A stretch of 34,023 nucleotides of DNA, taken from NCBI GenBank assembly GCA_022793875.1, contig JAAWDR010000040.1, positions 1 through 34,023 of the forward strand. The letters run 5' to 3'. Origin of the DNA: Clostridia bacterium (GTDB lineage: Bacteria; Bacillota; Clostridia; TANB77; CAG-508). Shown here in pieces: positions 24,342 to 31,591 of the stretch. The notes beneath the pieces were generated by a model. It was not told the DNA's origin. It ran no database searches and worked only from the letters and a program-made list of their open reading frames with translations. Position 1 is the stretch's first letter; each line of letters begins with the position of its first letter. The translations under genes and the position numbers were made by a program.

Positions 24342-24453
24342 AAGTGCACCTCGTTTTACCATCTTTAGTTATATGAATCTCACAATCCTTATTTATCTTA
24401 CATATAGAACATCTTTCTTTTTTGTGTTTTTCAAATAATTGTGCATTTGTCAT
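24295..24453 (-). CDS. Small Cys-containing protein, 52 aa
   Basis: ATG 24453 follows AAAAGAGGTGTAATAAT, and the stop is 24295. The product begins MTNAQLFEKHKKERCSICKI and has the spacing C-x2-C-x5-C with a further Cys after KDGKTR, a possible zinc knuckle. It overlaps the next Cys-rich gene by 47 bp in another frame, and that gene's ribosome site is inside it. It is the first gene after the tandem terminators, hence possibly the first late gene. Real but short; family unknown. Confidence 0.5.
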   Translation of the reverse strand: MTNAQLFEKHKKERCSICKINKDCEIHITKDGKTRCTYDEMFRNESSMFRTR

Positions 24454-24480
24454 ATTATTACACCTCTTTTGTTTTATAAA

Positions 24481-24511
24481 AAAATAAGAGCATCTAGGTT
24501 ACTCTTATTTT
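24481..24511 (-). terminator. Second tandem terminator before the late genes
   Basis: AAAATAAGAG (24481-24490) pairs with CTCTTATTTT (24502-24511); the leftward tail is TTTTATAAAAC. It separates the ArpU/RinA-like gene from the late operon. Read-through or a late promoter is needed to express packaging genes. Confidence 0.75.
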
Positions 24512-24549
24512 AGGGCCTTTATTTTTTTATTTTAATCCTAGAATTAGAA

Positions 24550-24578
24550 AAAGAGTTGGCAATTAACACCGACTCTTT
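24550..24578 (-). terminator. First tandem terminator after the late regulator
   Basis: AAAGAGTTGG (24550-24559) pairs with CCGACTCTTT (24569-24578) with one imperfect pair. The leftward tail is TTTCTAATTC. Together with the hairpin 40 bp further on it closes the early transcript. No clear late promoter was identified in the 177 bp gap. Confidence 0.7.
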
Positions 24579-24639
24579 CAACAATATTAGTATACTATAA
24601 TAAATTTAATAAAAATAGGTAGTATATAGTGAACTTTTT

Positions 24640-25131
24640 TTACAATTTTAATATTTTTTCTGTACTTTCTTTAATTATGTCTCTTATATATCTCGGTGAA
24701 CATGTTCTACTAAATAATTTAAAATATAAATTTTGACTAATATCTTCAGCAGTTCTGTTTTCCACATAATATGCTTTAAGTATTTCTAATTCTTTATAGT
24801 ATAGACTATTTAATCTTATTTCCGCTTCTTCAACTTTATCTTCTAATTCTTGTATTATGGGCTCTAATTCAGCAATTTTAGTTTTTGCTTCTTGCTTCAT
24901 TTCTTCATTTCTAACAATTGCATTTGCTACAGCATTTCCTACTTTATCACTTATCTGATTTTTACTTTGTATTGAAGAATTTAAACCTACTGATGCTGAT
25001 ATACTTGTTTCTATTTTAGGTTTAGTATTTAATATTTTCTCATACATCTTTTTTTCTTTTTTTCTTAATTTTAATTTTGCCACATTTTCTTTGTGGTCTT
25101 TTAATAATTGTATTAATTCCTCTTTTGTCAT
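24640..25131 (-). CDS. ArpU/RinA-like late transcription regulator, 163 aa
   Basis: Likely activates the late operon. It starts MTKEELIQLLKDHKENVAKLK, has coiled-coil segments (about 75-115) and ends with a sigma-like helix-turn-helix region, LEILKAYYVENRTAEDISQNLYFKLFSRTCSPRYIRDIIKES, which matches ArpU/RinA-type regulators. ATG 25131 is favoured by GGAGGATTAT; an extra eight codons upstream lack a ribosome site. It is the last early gene and sits just before two terminators and the packaging genes, the standard place. Confidence 0.75.
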   Translation of the reverse strand: MTKEELIQLLKDHKENVAKLKLRKKEKKMYEKILNTKPKIETSISASVGLNSSIQSKNQISDKVGNAVANAIVRNEEMKQEAKTKIAELEPIIQELEDKVEEAEIRLNSLYYKELEILKAYYVENRTAEDISQNLYFKLFSRTCSPRYIRDIIKESTEKILKL

Positions 25132-25177
25132 ATAATCCTCCAATTTTATAATCATTTATATTTATTATTGACTTTCT

Positions 25178-25465
25178 TTAATTGCCTAGATTCTTTATTT
25201 TTTCAACAGCATTGGTCCAACATTTTGTACATCCTATACTTTCATAATTGCAAATATCCTCTTCTTTTTGCTTATCTATGTTTTCTACTCCAAAAATATC
25301 TGATGGACACATATTTATTCCTCCATAGCAGAATATTTTATGACATCCCTCTTCTGTTGCATATTTTATTATTATTTCCATAATTTGCTTATATGTAAGA
25401 TTAGTCTTTGGCTCTTCTGTAAATATAACCTTTTTATTTCCAGACATATCATAAATATTTGACAT
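25178..25465 (-). CDS. Hypothetical early protein with Cys pairs, 95 aa
   Basis: Not recognised. It contains CHKIFCYGGINMCPSDIFG and ICNYESIGCTKCW, six cysteines that could bind a metal. The N-terminal 40 residues are alpha/beta without a membrane segment. ATG 25465 follows AGGAGAGTAGAGA, and dUTPase lies 6 bp upstream in the operon. Confidence 0.6.
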   Translation of the reverse strand: MSNIYDMSGNKKVIFTEEPKTNLTYKQIMEIIIKYATEEGCHKIFCYGGINMCPSDIFGVENIDKQKEEDICNYESIGCTKCWTNAVEKIKNLGN

Positions 25466-25470
25466 ATTCT

Positions 25471-25938
25471 CTACTCTCCTGTACTTCCGAATCCGCCCTG
25501 CCTCATTCCATTCGTTATATCATTATCTACTTTAGCAAATTTTACAAATATCCCTTGTCCTAGTTTCTCTCCTGCTTTTATTACAACATCCTCTTCTAAC
25601 ATGTTATAGAATAGAAAAGCAATTTCCCCTTCATTGTCTGGATTATTATAATAATCTGCATCTATTACTCCAACTCCATTTGGTATAATTAATCCCTTCT
25701 TTTTAGGATTGCTGCTTCTATTAAATATGAGTAATACTTCATTTTCTGGAAATTCTGCTTTTATTCCTGTAGGAATCATTGTAATTTCTTTTGACTTGCA
25801 TGTTACTGCAACAGGATTATAAAAATCATATCCTGCACTATTTTTTGTACTTCTTTCTGGCATATTAAATACTATTGTCTTTTCTTTATTATTTTCCATT
25901 TGCTCAACAAATCTTTCTACTACATCAAATTTTCTCAT
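25471..25938 (-). CDS. dUTPase, 155 aa
   Basis: Hydrolyses dUTP to dUMP and pyrophosphate, keeping uracil out of phage DNA and feeding dTMP synthesis. All five trimeric dUTPase motifs can be seen: NSAGYDFYNP, FNRSSNP, NGVGVIDADYY...EGEI, GEKLGQGIF and the C-terminal arm RQGGFGSTGE. Length is normal. ATG 25938 follows GGGAGGATAAACAATT and overlaps the stop of the preceding gene. Some phage dUTPases also signal to repressors of mobile islands; nothing here shows that. Confidence 0.95.
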   Translation of the reverse strand: MRKFDVVERFVEQMENNKEKTIVFNMPERSTKNSAGYDFYNPVAVTCKSKEITMIPTGIKAEFPENEVLLIFNRSSNPKKKGLIIPNGVGVIDADYYNNPDNEGEIAFLFYNMLEEDVVIKAGEKLGQGIFVKFAKVDNDITNGMRQGGFGSTGE

Positions 25939-26207
25939 AATTGTTTATCCTCCCAATTTAAATTTAGATGTTCTATAACATATTCCATTCCATCTATTCT
26001 TCCATTAAGAAATTCTATACCTTTGTCCTTCTCAATAATTTCCTCTTCTAGTTGATTATTTTTATTTGTTATCTTTTCCGCTTCTTTTTTTACCTCTTTT
26101 AAGGCTTTCACACATTGCTCTACTGTTAAGTCTTGATTTTTTAATAATCCATTGATTATTTCTTCTATAGATTTATCTTTTATTATCTCTTCTAATTTTT
26201 CTATCAT
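25935..26207 (-). CDS. Coiled-coil early protein, 90 aa
   Basis: Almost wholly helical (IEKLEEIIKDKSIEEIINGLLKNQ..., KKEAEKITNKNNQLEEEIIEKDKGIEFLNGR), so probably an oligomerising accessory protein. No family recognised. ATG 26207 has a poor ribosome site and overlaps the preceding gene by 35 bp, suggesting translational coupling. Confidence 0.55.
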   Translation of the reverse strand: MIEKLEEIIKDKSIEEIINGLLKNQDLTVEQCVKALKEVKKEAEKITNKNNQLEEEIIEKDKGIEFLNGRIDGMEYVIEHLNLNWEDKQL

Positions 26208-26403
26208 ATTTATTCAACTCACTTTCTTTTAAAGTTAATATTTTTATTCCAAAGCATAAATTCCACATCCTTTTTTGAAACCAATTAAAATGTTTTATAT
26301 TATTTATTTTTATGTTTCCTATTTCCATAGTTGATTTATAATGTGGCATTTTAAGTTTTTCTTTTGTGTCTATGTTCACTAACACATTTGAATTTTGATT
26401 CAT
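26173..26403 (-). CDS. Hypothetical early protein, 76 aa
   Basis: Not recognised. A basic protein starting MNQNSNVLVNIDTKEKLKMP, with KHFNWFQKRMWNLCFGIKI in the middle and a Lys/Arg tail. ATG 26403 follows GAAAGGAAAGTAGA. Confidence 0.55.
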   Translation of the reverse strand: MNQNSNVLVNIDTKEKLKMPHYKSTMEIGNIKINNIKHFNWFQKRMWNLCFGIKILTLKESELNKYDRKIRRDNKR

Positions 26404-26416
26404 TCTACTTTCCTTT

Positions 26417-26947
26417 CTAGTCTATATGTGGTATATGACTTTCTACTTGTTTACTTTCTCCGCTTCCCAAATCTAATCCAATGGCAATATCCTTTGGTAA
26501 TGCACATTGTAATGCTATATTTATTGTTAAGAGTTTTTGATAACATTCTTCACAATATCTTGCATTGTTACCTCCACAATGTAAACAAGTTCTTTTTTCA
26601 TTTTCTAATATTTTATCTCTCTGTTCCATAGGTTCGTATCTATTTATTTCGTCCATTGCTTTAAAAGGCATACTTGTTGCTATCTCTACGATTCTATTTC
26701 CTAAAAAGATTGCCTGTAAAATATCTTCCACATCATCTACTAGCAAATTCTTTCTATTACCAATAAATTTTTGTTTATTGTCATAGCAAATTGGCTCTGG
26801 AATCTTTAAATTCATTCTTTTTGCCAATTGTTTTACTGCTTGTCCTCTCATTGGATTTATAACAACTATTGGTATTTGATTTTCTGATGATATTTTTATT
26901 AATTCTGTTGTTTTTCCACAATATCTCTTTCCTCCAATTATTAACAT
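26417..26947 (-). CDS. P-loop NTPase-like protein with C-terminal zinc ribbon, 176 aa
   Basis: The N-terminus has a Walker A motif, GGKRYCGKTTELI (residues 5-17), and a likely Walker B in NLLVDDVEDIL (about 68-78). Then EIATSMPFKAMDEINRYEP may act as a sensor region. Residues about 120-136 carry CLHCGGNNARYCEEC, two CxxC-type pairs forming a zinc ribbon. The ATPase core is short (about 110 aa), like small phage P-loop proteins of unknown role. ATG 26947 follows GAGGAGGGTAAAATAG. It lies in the replication and nucleotide module. Confidence 0.65.
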   Translation of the reverse strand: MLIIGGKRYCGKTTELIKISSENQIPIVVINPMRGQAVKQLAKRMNLKIPEPICYDNKQKFIGNRKNLLVDDVEDILQAIFLGNRIVEIATSMPFKAMDEINRYEPMEQRDKILENEKRTCLHCGGNNARYCEECYQKLLTINIALQCALPKDIAIGLDLGSGESKQVESHIPHID

Positions 26948-27595
26948 CTATTTTACCCTCCTCGTTTTTACATATTTTTGATTATATACTTTTGCTATGT
27001 AATAACTGCAAAATCCATCAACTAGTGTTCCATTTCTATCCAATATAATCTCTGGTAATATTCCATATTTTTTATAAAAATTTCTTTTAGATTGTAATTT
27101 TATTTCTCTTGGCTTTTTGTAATCCTCTGGTATTTTTATTTTATTGATATTTTCATATCCAAATAATTTCATTACTATATCTGTCAATATAGTTGCTTTA
27201 TCCTTTTGATATTTATGTACCTGATAGCAAGCATTACATACTTCTCTTTTTATTTCAGCTGTAGTCCATTTTTTTCCACCTGTTCTACAAGGCTGTGGAT
27301 ATTTTTCCTCAAATCCTAAATAATCTCCATAGTGTCCATAATCCCATCCTATAAACCATCCATCAATAACTTGTCCATTTTTTATATATAATCCCTCTTC
27401 TGAATATGTAATTCCTCCATGCACATTTATCTCTATTTGCTCTATTTCTTTGCCATAAAATTTATTATCTTTTGGAACCCTAATATATGCTGTTGGATGT
27501 GTTCCTAAACTTAAGATATAATATAGTAGCCCCATATAATATCCTGTTTCTAATATTTCTACCGTTCTTGTAGGTTGATATCTCATTTCATGCAT
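26948..27595 (-). CDS. Hypothetical early phage protein, 215 aa
   Basis: The N-terminal half contains YYMGLLYYILSLGTHPTAYIRVP and INVHGGITYSEEGLY, patterns I associate with uncharacterised proteins of clostridial phages. The region CRTGGKKWTTAEIKREVCNACYQVHKY is polar and Cys-containing. The end (GILPEIILDRNGTLVDGFCSYYIAK) resembles short segments in phage ParB-like or methyltransferase-adjacent proteins, but I cannot assign it. ATG 27595 follows AAAGGGGGAAAAATA and abuts its neighbours. Confidence 0.6.
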   Translation of the reverse strand: MHEMRYQPTRTVEILETGYYMGLLYYILSLGTHPTAYIRVPKDNKFYGKEIEQIEINVHGGITYSEEGLYIKNGQVIDGWFIGWDYGHYGDYLGFEEKYPQPCRTGGKKWTTAEIKREVCNACYQVHKYQKDKATILTDIVMKLFGYENINKIKIPEDYKKPREIKLQSKRNFYKKYGILPEIILDRNGTLVDGFCSYYIAKVYNQKYVKTRRVK

Positions 27596-27849
27596 TATTT
27601 TTCCCCCTTTATATTTTTAAATTTAATTTTATTTATATCTCCATCCTCTGCAAAATCTATATCTCGTAGTAAAACTTCTTCTAATTTTTTTAAATCTATT
27701 TCTGCTACTAAATCTATATAATTATCTGGACTTTGTCCCTCTTCTTCATAAAATTCTGTGCAACCTCTAATTTCTCTTTTTAATGATTCATAATTGTTTT
27801 TTGCATCTTCTAGCTGCTTATATTCTTCCATTGTCATTTTTACTTCCAA
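27595..27849 (-). CDS. Hypothetical acidic protein, 84 aa
   Basis: A helical, acidic protein (MEEYKQLEDAKNNYESLKREI, DLKKLEEVLLRDIDFAEDGD). No family recognised. The start is TTG 27849, 8 nt after GGAGG; the ATG four codons later lacks a spaced ribosome site. It overlaps the preceding gene by 32 bp in another frame. Confidence 0.6.
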   Translation of the reverse strand: MEVKMTMEEYKQLEDAKNNYESLKREIRGCTEFYEEEGQSPDNYIDLVAEIDLKKLEEVLLRDIDFAEDGDINKIKFKNIKGEK

Positions 27850-28132
27850 GATTTTCTCCTCCTTCGCTTCTTAATACTTTAAATTCTATTTTTGCTCCTG
27901 TTTGTTGTTCTATCAGTTCCTTTGTATTTATTATTATGTCTGGATTATAAGCAGTATTTGGTATATTTTCAATTTTTAGATTAGCTTCTATTTGAGGTCT
28001 TTCAAATAACTCTTTCGGTATATCTAATTGCAGTTTACAAGCAATTTCATTAAATGCTAAATCTGGTTTTGTTTTTCTAACAGCCTTAATCCCATTTTTG
28101 TTAATAATTAACCAATTTACTATTTTAAAAAT
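27818..28132 (-). CDS. Hypothetical early protein with ATT start, 104 aa
   Basis: An open frame of 104 codons follows directly after the RusA stop and contains no ATG, GTG or TTG. GGAGG (28142-28138) stands 5 nt before ATT 28132, giving (M)FKIVNWLIINKNGIKAVRK... The protein contains PDLAFNEIACKLQLDIPKELFERPQIEANLKIENIPNTAYNPDIIINTKELIEQQTG, well-ordered sequence that looks like a conserved phage protein, though I cannot name a function. Without it, 27850-28141 would be the only sizeable gap in a gapless operon. A single-base error in an ATG is the alternative. Confidence 0.7.
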   Translation of the reverse strand: MFKIVNWLIINKNGIKAVRKTKPDLAFNEIACKLQLDIPKELFERPQIEANLKIENIPNTAYNPDIIINTKELIEQQTGAKIEFKVLRSEGGENLGSKNDNGRI

Positions 28133-28141
28133 TATATCCTC

Positions 28142-28564
28142 CTAATACTCTTCGATTTTCACTAGAACTTTTGGAGTTCTAGCATATTTTTTTATTATTG
28201 TAGCTTCTGTTATTTGTGCATCATCTTTAAATGCAAATTTGTTTAAGGCATCACTTATAATTTTCCCTATATTATCCCAATCTGGTTTTTTAGTTGGGCT
28301 TATTATATTGGCCAACATTTCCGCTTCTTGTACTTTACTTTTCTTTTTTGGTAACTCATAGTAAGCAGTAATAGTCATTTTAACTCTACCCTCTATAGGA
28401 ACAAATTGTGGATATTTATATACAAATAATTGCCTTACTAGATATTCATAATTTTTAGTTTTTGTTGGTATATAAGCTCTTCCTGTGTTTGTATTCATTC
28501 TAGGTCTTTGCTTACCTGTTATAGATTCTTGAATTTCCAATTCATAAACTCTTTTTTCTTCCAT
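28142..28564 (-). CDS. RusA-type Holliday junction resolvase, 140 aa
   Basis: Cleaves four-way junctions during phage replication and recombination. The RusA pattern is clear: QESITGKQRPRMNTNTG near the start and the catalytic acidic cluster KKPDWDNIGKIISDALN...FKDDAQITEATIIKKY. ATG 28564 is chosen because GAGGAGGG lies 8 nt upstream; the six upstream codons overlap the preceding gene. Family length about 120-140. Confidence 0.9.
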   Translation of the reverse strand: MEEKRVYELEIQESITGKQRPRMNTNTGRAYIPTKTKNYEYLVRQLFVYKYPQFVPIEGRVKMTITAYYELPKKKSKVQEAEMLANIISPTKKPDWDNIGKIISDALNKFAFKDDAQITEATIIKKYARTPKVLVKIEEY

Positions 28565-28565
28565 G

Positions 28566-29246
28566 TTAGTTTCCCTCCTCAATGTAAGAATGTAAATCTC
28601 GCATATTTAATCCTTTGTCTCTTCCACTTACAAATGCATATGGGTCTGTAAATGAACTATTCTCTCTTGGTCTGTAATGACCTGTAATATTTAGTTTCTC
28701 CATATATTTTTCTACTTTTTTGTTAGTTACTACCAATGCATATTGTTCATTCTTCTTTGTTTCTTCCTCTTTTTGCTTTGCAAATTTTTCATTTAGTCCT
28801 CTAATAAATCCATCTGCATAGTCTTTTCTTACAGCATTTTTTATTTGTATTTCTGTATATTCCTCATAATTGTTTTTAAAATAACTATTAAATCCATCTA
28901 ACAACTGATTCTCTGCAAATTCGTATATTGTTTTTGCTATTTCTATATCCTCTTTAGCTCCTACAATTATTATTCTTTTTCCTGTAGTACCTCTTAAGAA
29001 GCAATCACATCTGTAATTATTACAAATCACCTTCATTAGTGATTTTCTCCAACTGCCTTTTTTAACATTTACCTCATTTTCTTGTACTTCCGCTTCTTCT
29101 ATCTCTTCTACTTCTTGCATTTCTATATGATATTTTGCCATCATTTTTTGAGCCATTAACATTGCTGCTTGTGCTTCGTTAGGATTCTTGTTGTTATTTG
29201 CAAGAGCCAATGCTTTTTTTACTTTTTCTATAATCTTTTCTTTCAC
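28566..29246 (-). CDS. DUF2786-type protein, 226 aa
   Basis: Residues about 1-45 match DUF2786: KEKIIEKVKKALALANNNKNPNEAQAAMLMAQKMMAKYHI. The C-terminal 140 residues (WRKSLMKVICNNYRCDCFLRG, GAKEDIEIAKTIYEFAENQLLDGF, KNAVRKDYADGFIRGLNEKF) are the partner domain often found with it. The biochemical role is unknown; these proteins are frequent in phage replication regions. The start is GTG 29246 with only a weak upstream AAAGG. Confidence 0.75.
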   Translation of the reverse strand: MKEKIIEKVKKALALANNNKNPNEAQAAMLMAQKMMAKYHIEMQEVEEIEEAEVQENEVNVKKGSWRKSLMKVICNNYRCDCFLRGTTGKRIIIVGAKEDIEIAKTIYEFAENQLLDGFNSYFKNNYEEYTEIQIKNAVRKDYADGFIRGLNEKFAKQKEEETKKNEQYALVVTNKKVEKYMEKLNITGHYRPRENSSFTDPYAFVSGRDKGLNMRDLHSYIEEGN

Positions 29247-29486
29247 TTAAATTCCATACCTTTCATATTCTCTTACAGATGATAAAAAACATTTTTCAAC
29301 ATCTTTGTCTAGTCTTATCTCTTTACCATCTTTTTTTATAAAATAATATTGTTTTTGTCCTCTTGGTTTTCTAATATAAACTTGATACTCTTTATTGTCT
29401 TTCAATCTAATATAATATCCCCAATCGCCTGGATGTAAATTAGTCAATACATACTCTTCATGTGTTATCTTCTCGCTCTCCTCCAC
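29247..29486 (-). CDS. Hypothetical protein, 79 aa
   Basis: Not recognised. It begins with an acidic stretch (MEESEKITHEEYV) and continues with beta-like YYIRLKDNKEYQVYIRKPRGQKQYYFIKKDG. The start is GTG 29486 after AAAGGAGGTATAAGCTA. It overlaps or abuts genes on both sides within the early operon. Confidence 0.55.
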   Translation of the reverse strand: MEESEKITHEEYVLTNLHPGDWGYYIRLKDNKEYQVYIRKPRGQKQYYFIKKDGKEIRLDKDVEKCFLSSVREYERYGI

Positions 29487-29490
29487 TAGC

Positions 29491-29787
29491 TTATACCTCC
29501 TTTTCTGCCTCTCTTAACAGAGGTTTCAAGCATCTATTATGTAATGCAATTTTTATATTTCCTCTATTTGTAATTGTATTTGGTAATATTGCAATTCCTC
29601 CATCTTGCTCATCTGCTTTATCTTTTATAACTATTTCTTCTCCACAGTAATCACACTTATAGTATTCATAGTCCTTTTGTTGTTTATAATTCACTAGATG
29701 GCTTCCATCTGGTTTTTTCTTATACTTGACATACTTTGGTACATTTTCTCTACTAGACCATCTTCCTATTTCCTGTTTTAACCACAT
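29491..29787 (-). CDS. Zinc-binding-like early protein, 98 aa
   Basis: It carries YYKCDYCGEEIVIKDKAD and, after a 30-residue spacer, ALHNRC, a C-x2-C...H-x2-C arrangement typical of a small zinc finger. The N-terminus is basic. ATG 29787 follows AGGGAGAAAAAA. It overlaps the end of the replication initiator gene by 35 bp. Function unknown. Confidence 0.6.
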   Translation of the reverse strand: MWLKQEIGRWSSRENVPKYVKYKKKPDGSHLVNYKQQKDYEYYKCDYCGEEIVIKDKADEQDGGIAILPNTITNRGNIKIALHNRCLKPLLREAEKEV

Positions 29788-30607
29788 TTTTTTCTCCCTT
29801 CATTTCATCATGTAGACATGTAATGAAATAGCTTACAAATTCCTCTTCATCATAGTTTTCCTTTGCTTCCATATATTTCTGGGTTTTCAAGTACCTAAAC
29901 ATGAAGTCATTTCTTTTTAAATCATTCAAATACACTTTATATTCGCTAAAATATATCTCTTTAATCACCCAATATTGCACTTTTGCATCCTCAATATAAT
30001 TTGATGGTAGACAAGATAAATTTGCTAATGGATTTATATATATTTCTAGGTCTTTTAAAATTCTAATAATACCCTCTTTTTGTGATTGACTTATTCCATC
30101 GAATTCCGCTTCTTCATTAGAAATATAATTAAAAAACAAGTTTAGTTTAGTTTGATTTAATTTATTATTTTTGTTTTGTAGTGTATTGTTTTGTTTATTA
30201 ATGTATTCACCTGCTTGTGTGTTCGGTGTAGTGTTCGGTATATCCTCTGCTTGATTGTGTGCTTGTTCATCTGCTTGTTTATTCGCTTGTGCATTTGCTT
30301 GTTCAAAATACAATATAACCAAGCTATATCTAGGCATTTCGTTTTGATTACTTCCTTTTTTGTATCTGATATACCCATTGTTTATTAATTCCATTCTTGC
30401 TCTTTGTAGAGCTGATGTATTCAATTTACATTTACTCATAATCGTAGTATTTGCTACTCTAAACTCCTTAAGCCAACCAGTCTTATTTGCTACATGCAAT
30501 AAAAATCCATATAAAGATATAGCATTAGATGATAAAGGCTTATAGTCTAAAATAGAATAGAACTCATTGAGTTGCTTAATGTAATTGATAACTTGTAATT
30601 CACACAA
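29753..30607 (-). CDS. DnaD-like replication initiator, winged-helix, 284 aa
   Basis: Probably binds the phage origin and recruits host helicase loading proteins. Residues about 20-100 form a winged helix (LSSNAISLYGFLLHVANKTGWLKEF...TIMSKCKLNTSALQRARMELINNGYIRYKKG). Residues about 105-155 are a low-complexity linker with QA(N/H/D) repeats. A helical C-terminal domain follows. The linker-coding DNA (30190-30300) is itself repetitive and often contains the phage origin in this family. The start is TTG 30607, 6 nt after AAAGGAG. Confidence 0.72.
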   Translation of the reverse strand: MCELQVINYIKQLNEFYSILDYKPLSSNAISLYGFLLHVANKTGWLKEFRVANTTIMSKCKLNTSALQRARMELINNGYIRYKKGSNQNEMPRYSLVILYFEQANAQANKQADEQAHNQAEDIPNTTPNTQAGEYINKQNNTLQNKNNKLNQTKLNLFFNYISNEEAEFDGISQSQKEGIIRILKDLEIYINPLANLSCLPSNYIEDAKVQYWVIKEIYFSEYKVYLNDLKRNDFMFRYLKTQKYMEAKENYDEEEFVSYFITCLHDEMKGEKNVVKTGNRKMV

Positions 30608-30624
30608 TTTTTTCTCCTTTCCGC

Positions 30625-30665
30625 TTGACTTCTATTGCCATTGTGCTATAATAAGCAATAGAAGT
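30625..30665 (+). promoter_or_regulatory. Rightward consensus promoter inside an 11-bp dyad
   Basis: TTGACT (30625-30630), 16-bp spacer, TATAAT (30647-30652), reading rightward against the leftward early operon. An 11-bp inverted repeat (30628-30638 / 30655-30665) exactly brackets the spacer and -10. It lies between the replication initiator and the gene before it. The dyad lacks a T-run and is unlikely to be a terminator. It could drive an antisense RNA under control of a dyad-binding protein. Confidence 0.45.
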
Positions 30666-30691
30666 GTTTGCAAAAATATTTCTGTTTAGAG

Positions 30692-30967
30692 TTAATCATT
30701 GTCATTTTCGGTGGGAGTGATTAGCTCTTTTATATTATCTATAGTTTGTTGTAGTTCTTCTTCTGCATCATCTTTATTTATTTGAATTTCTTTGCTATAA
30801 AATGATGCTTGCTTTTCATCAATAAATGCATAGACATCTACTTTTAACGAATATTTGTTGTATGTATCACATTTATATGATTCTATATGTACCCAATATT
30901 TAGTAATTTCATTTGCTATCTCATATAGGCATCTAATTTTATCTAATATCTTACTATTTAATGGCAT
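30692..30967 (-). CDS. Hypothetical early protein, 91 aa
   Basis: Not recognised. MPLNSKILDKIRCLYEIANE is followed by a beta-like middle (YWVHIESYKCDTYNKYSLKVDVYAFI) and an acidic helix. ATG 30967 follows AGAGGTGAAGTAGA. It lies between the LysM protein and the replication initiator. Confidence 0.6.
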   Translation of the reverse strand: MPLNSKILDKIRCLYEIANEITKYWVHIESYKCDTYNKYSLKVDVYAFIDEKQASFYSKEIQINKDDAEEELQQTIDNIKELITPTENDND

Positions 30968-30968
30968 T

Positions 30969-31265
30969 CTACTTCACCTCTTCATAAATTATTATTGTTA
31001 TTGCTTGTCCTTCATATATGGTAGCTGTTCTCATATTATTAATTTCTTTAATTTTGTCTATATAATCTCTAACATCTTGGTCAGGCATCTTGTATTGTTC
31101 TGCTATGCTCCATAATGTATCTTTTTTTAAGACTATATAATCCATAGTTTTCATATTGTATTTTGGTTTATTAAAAATTGTGCTAATACAAACATTAAAT
31201 ATTACTATGACAAAAATTAAAATCAAAATACTTCTTATAAATTTTCTTTTATTAACAATTCGCAC
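30969..31265 (-). CDS. Membrane-anchored LysM protein, YneA-like, 98 aa
   Basis: Residues about 10-31 are a single membrane segment (IRSILILIFVIVIFNVCIST). Residues about 44-95 form a LysM domain, YIVLKKDTLWSIAEQYKMPDQDVRDYIDKIKEINNMRTATIYEGQAITI. This layout is that of YneA-type SOS division suppressors in Firmicutes. In an early phage operon it may arrest septation after induction. The start is GTG 31265, 8 nt after AAGGAGGT, overlapping the previous gene by 14 bp. Confidence 0.75.
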   Translation of the reverse strand: MRIVNKRKFIRSILILIFVIVIFNVCISTIFNKPKYNMKTMDYIVLKKDTLWSIAEQYKMPDQDVRDYIDKIKEINNMRTATIYEGQAITIIIYEEVK

Positions 31266-31569
31266 TTTCTACTACCTCCTTATTTTTCTCATCTAATTTT
31301 GTGTTGAGTTTTTTTAATTCAAAGAGCAATAATCCTGTAATCGCTTCTTTTTGATTTGTTTTAATGTTTATACCTTGTAGATAGAGTCTTGCAGCTTCTT
31401 TATCTGCTTTTCTTAAATTTCCTAGTCCTGGTATTCGTGGAAAACCTTTTTCATCAAACTTACTTCTTGCATTTGGTTCTCCTACTCCCAAAATTTTCGC
31501 AAGTTCATCTGGTCCAATAGTATCTGGTGCTTCTTCCCAGGTCATCGAAGGTTCTATCTTCTTTTTCAA
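31252..31569 (-). CDS. Excisionase-like DNA-binding protein, 105 aa
   Basis: Residues about 15-65 (DTIGPDELAKILGVGEPNARSKFDEKGFPRIPGLGNLRKADKEAARLYLQG) form a MerR/excisionase-like winged helix that reads the DNA groove after an IGPDELAKIL turn. Size and early position suit an Xis or an early regulator, although the integrase lies 2 kb away on the other strand. The start is TTG 31569 with GGAGG 7 nt upstream. Confidence 0.65.
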   Translation of the reverse strand: MKKKIEPSMTWEEAPDTIGPDELAKILGVGEPNARSKFDEKGFPRIPGLGNLRKADKEAARLYLQGINIKTNQKEAITGLLLFELKKLNTKLDEKNKEVVESANC

Positions 31570-31591
31570 TTTCCTCCCTCCTTTTATTTTT

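Larger units (their letters stand above)
23247..30114 (-). repeat. Dispersed Chi-like 11-mer AAGAAGCGGAA, six copies
   Basis: The exact 11-mer occurs on the leftward strand at 23247-23257, 24820-24830, 26076-26086, 28319-28329, 29088-29098 and 30104-30114. Its core GAAGCGG is the Chi sequence established for Staphylococcus aureus AddAB. Three more GAAGCGG cores lie at 6402, 14065 and 26460, also leftward, and I saw none on the other strand. Five of the six 11-mers sit in frame as Glu-Ala-Glu and one is intergenic. Confidence 0.6.
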
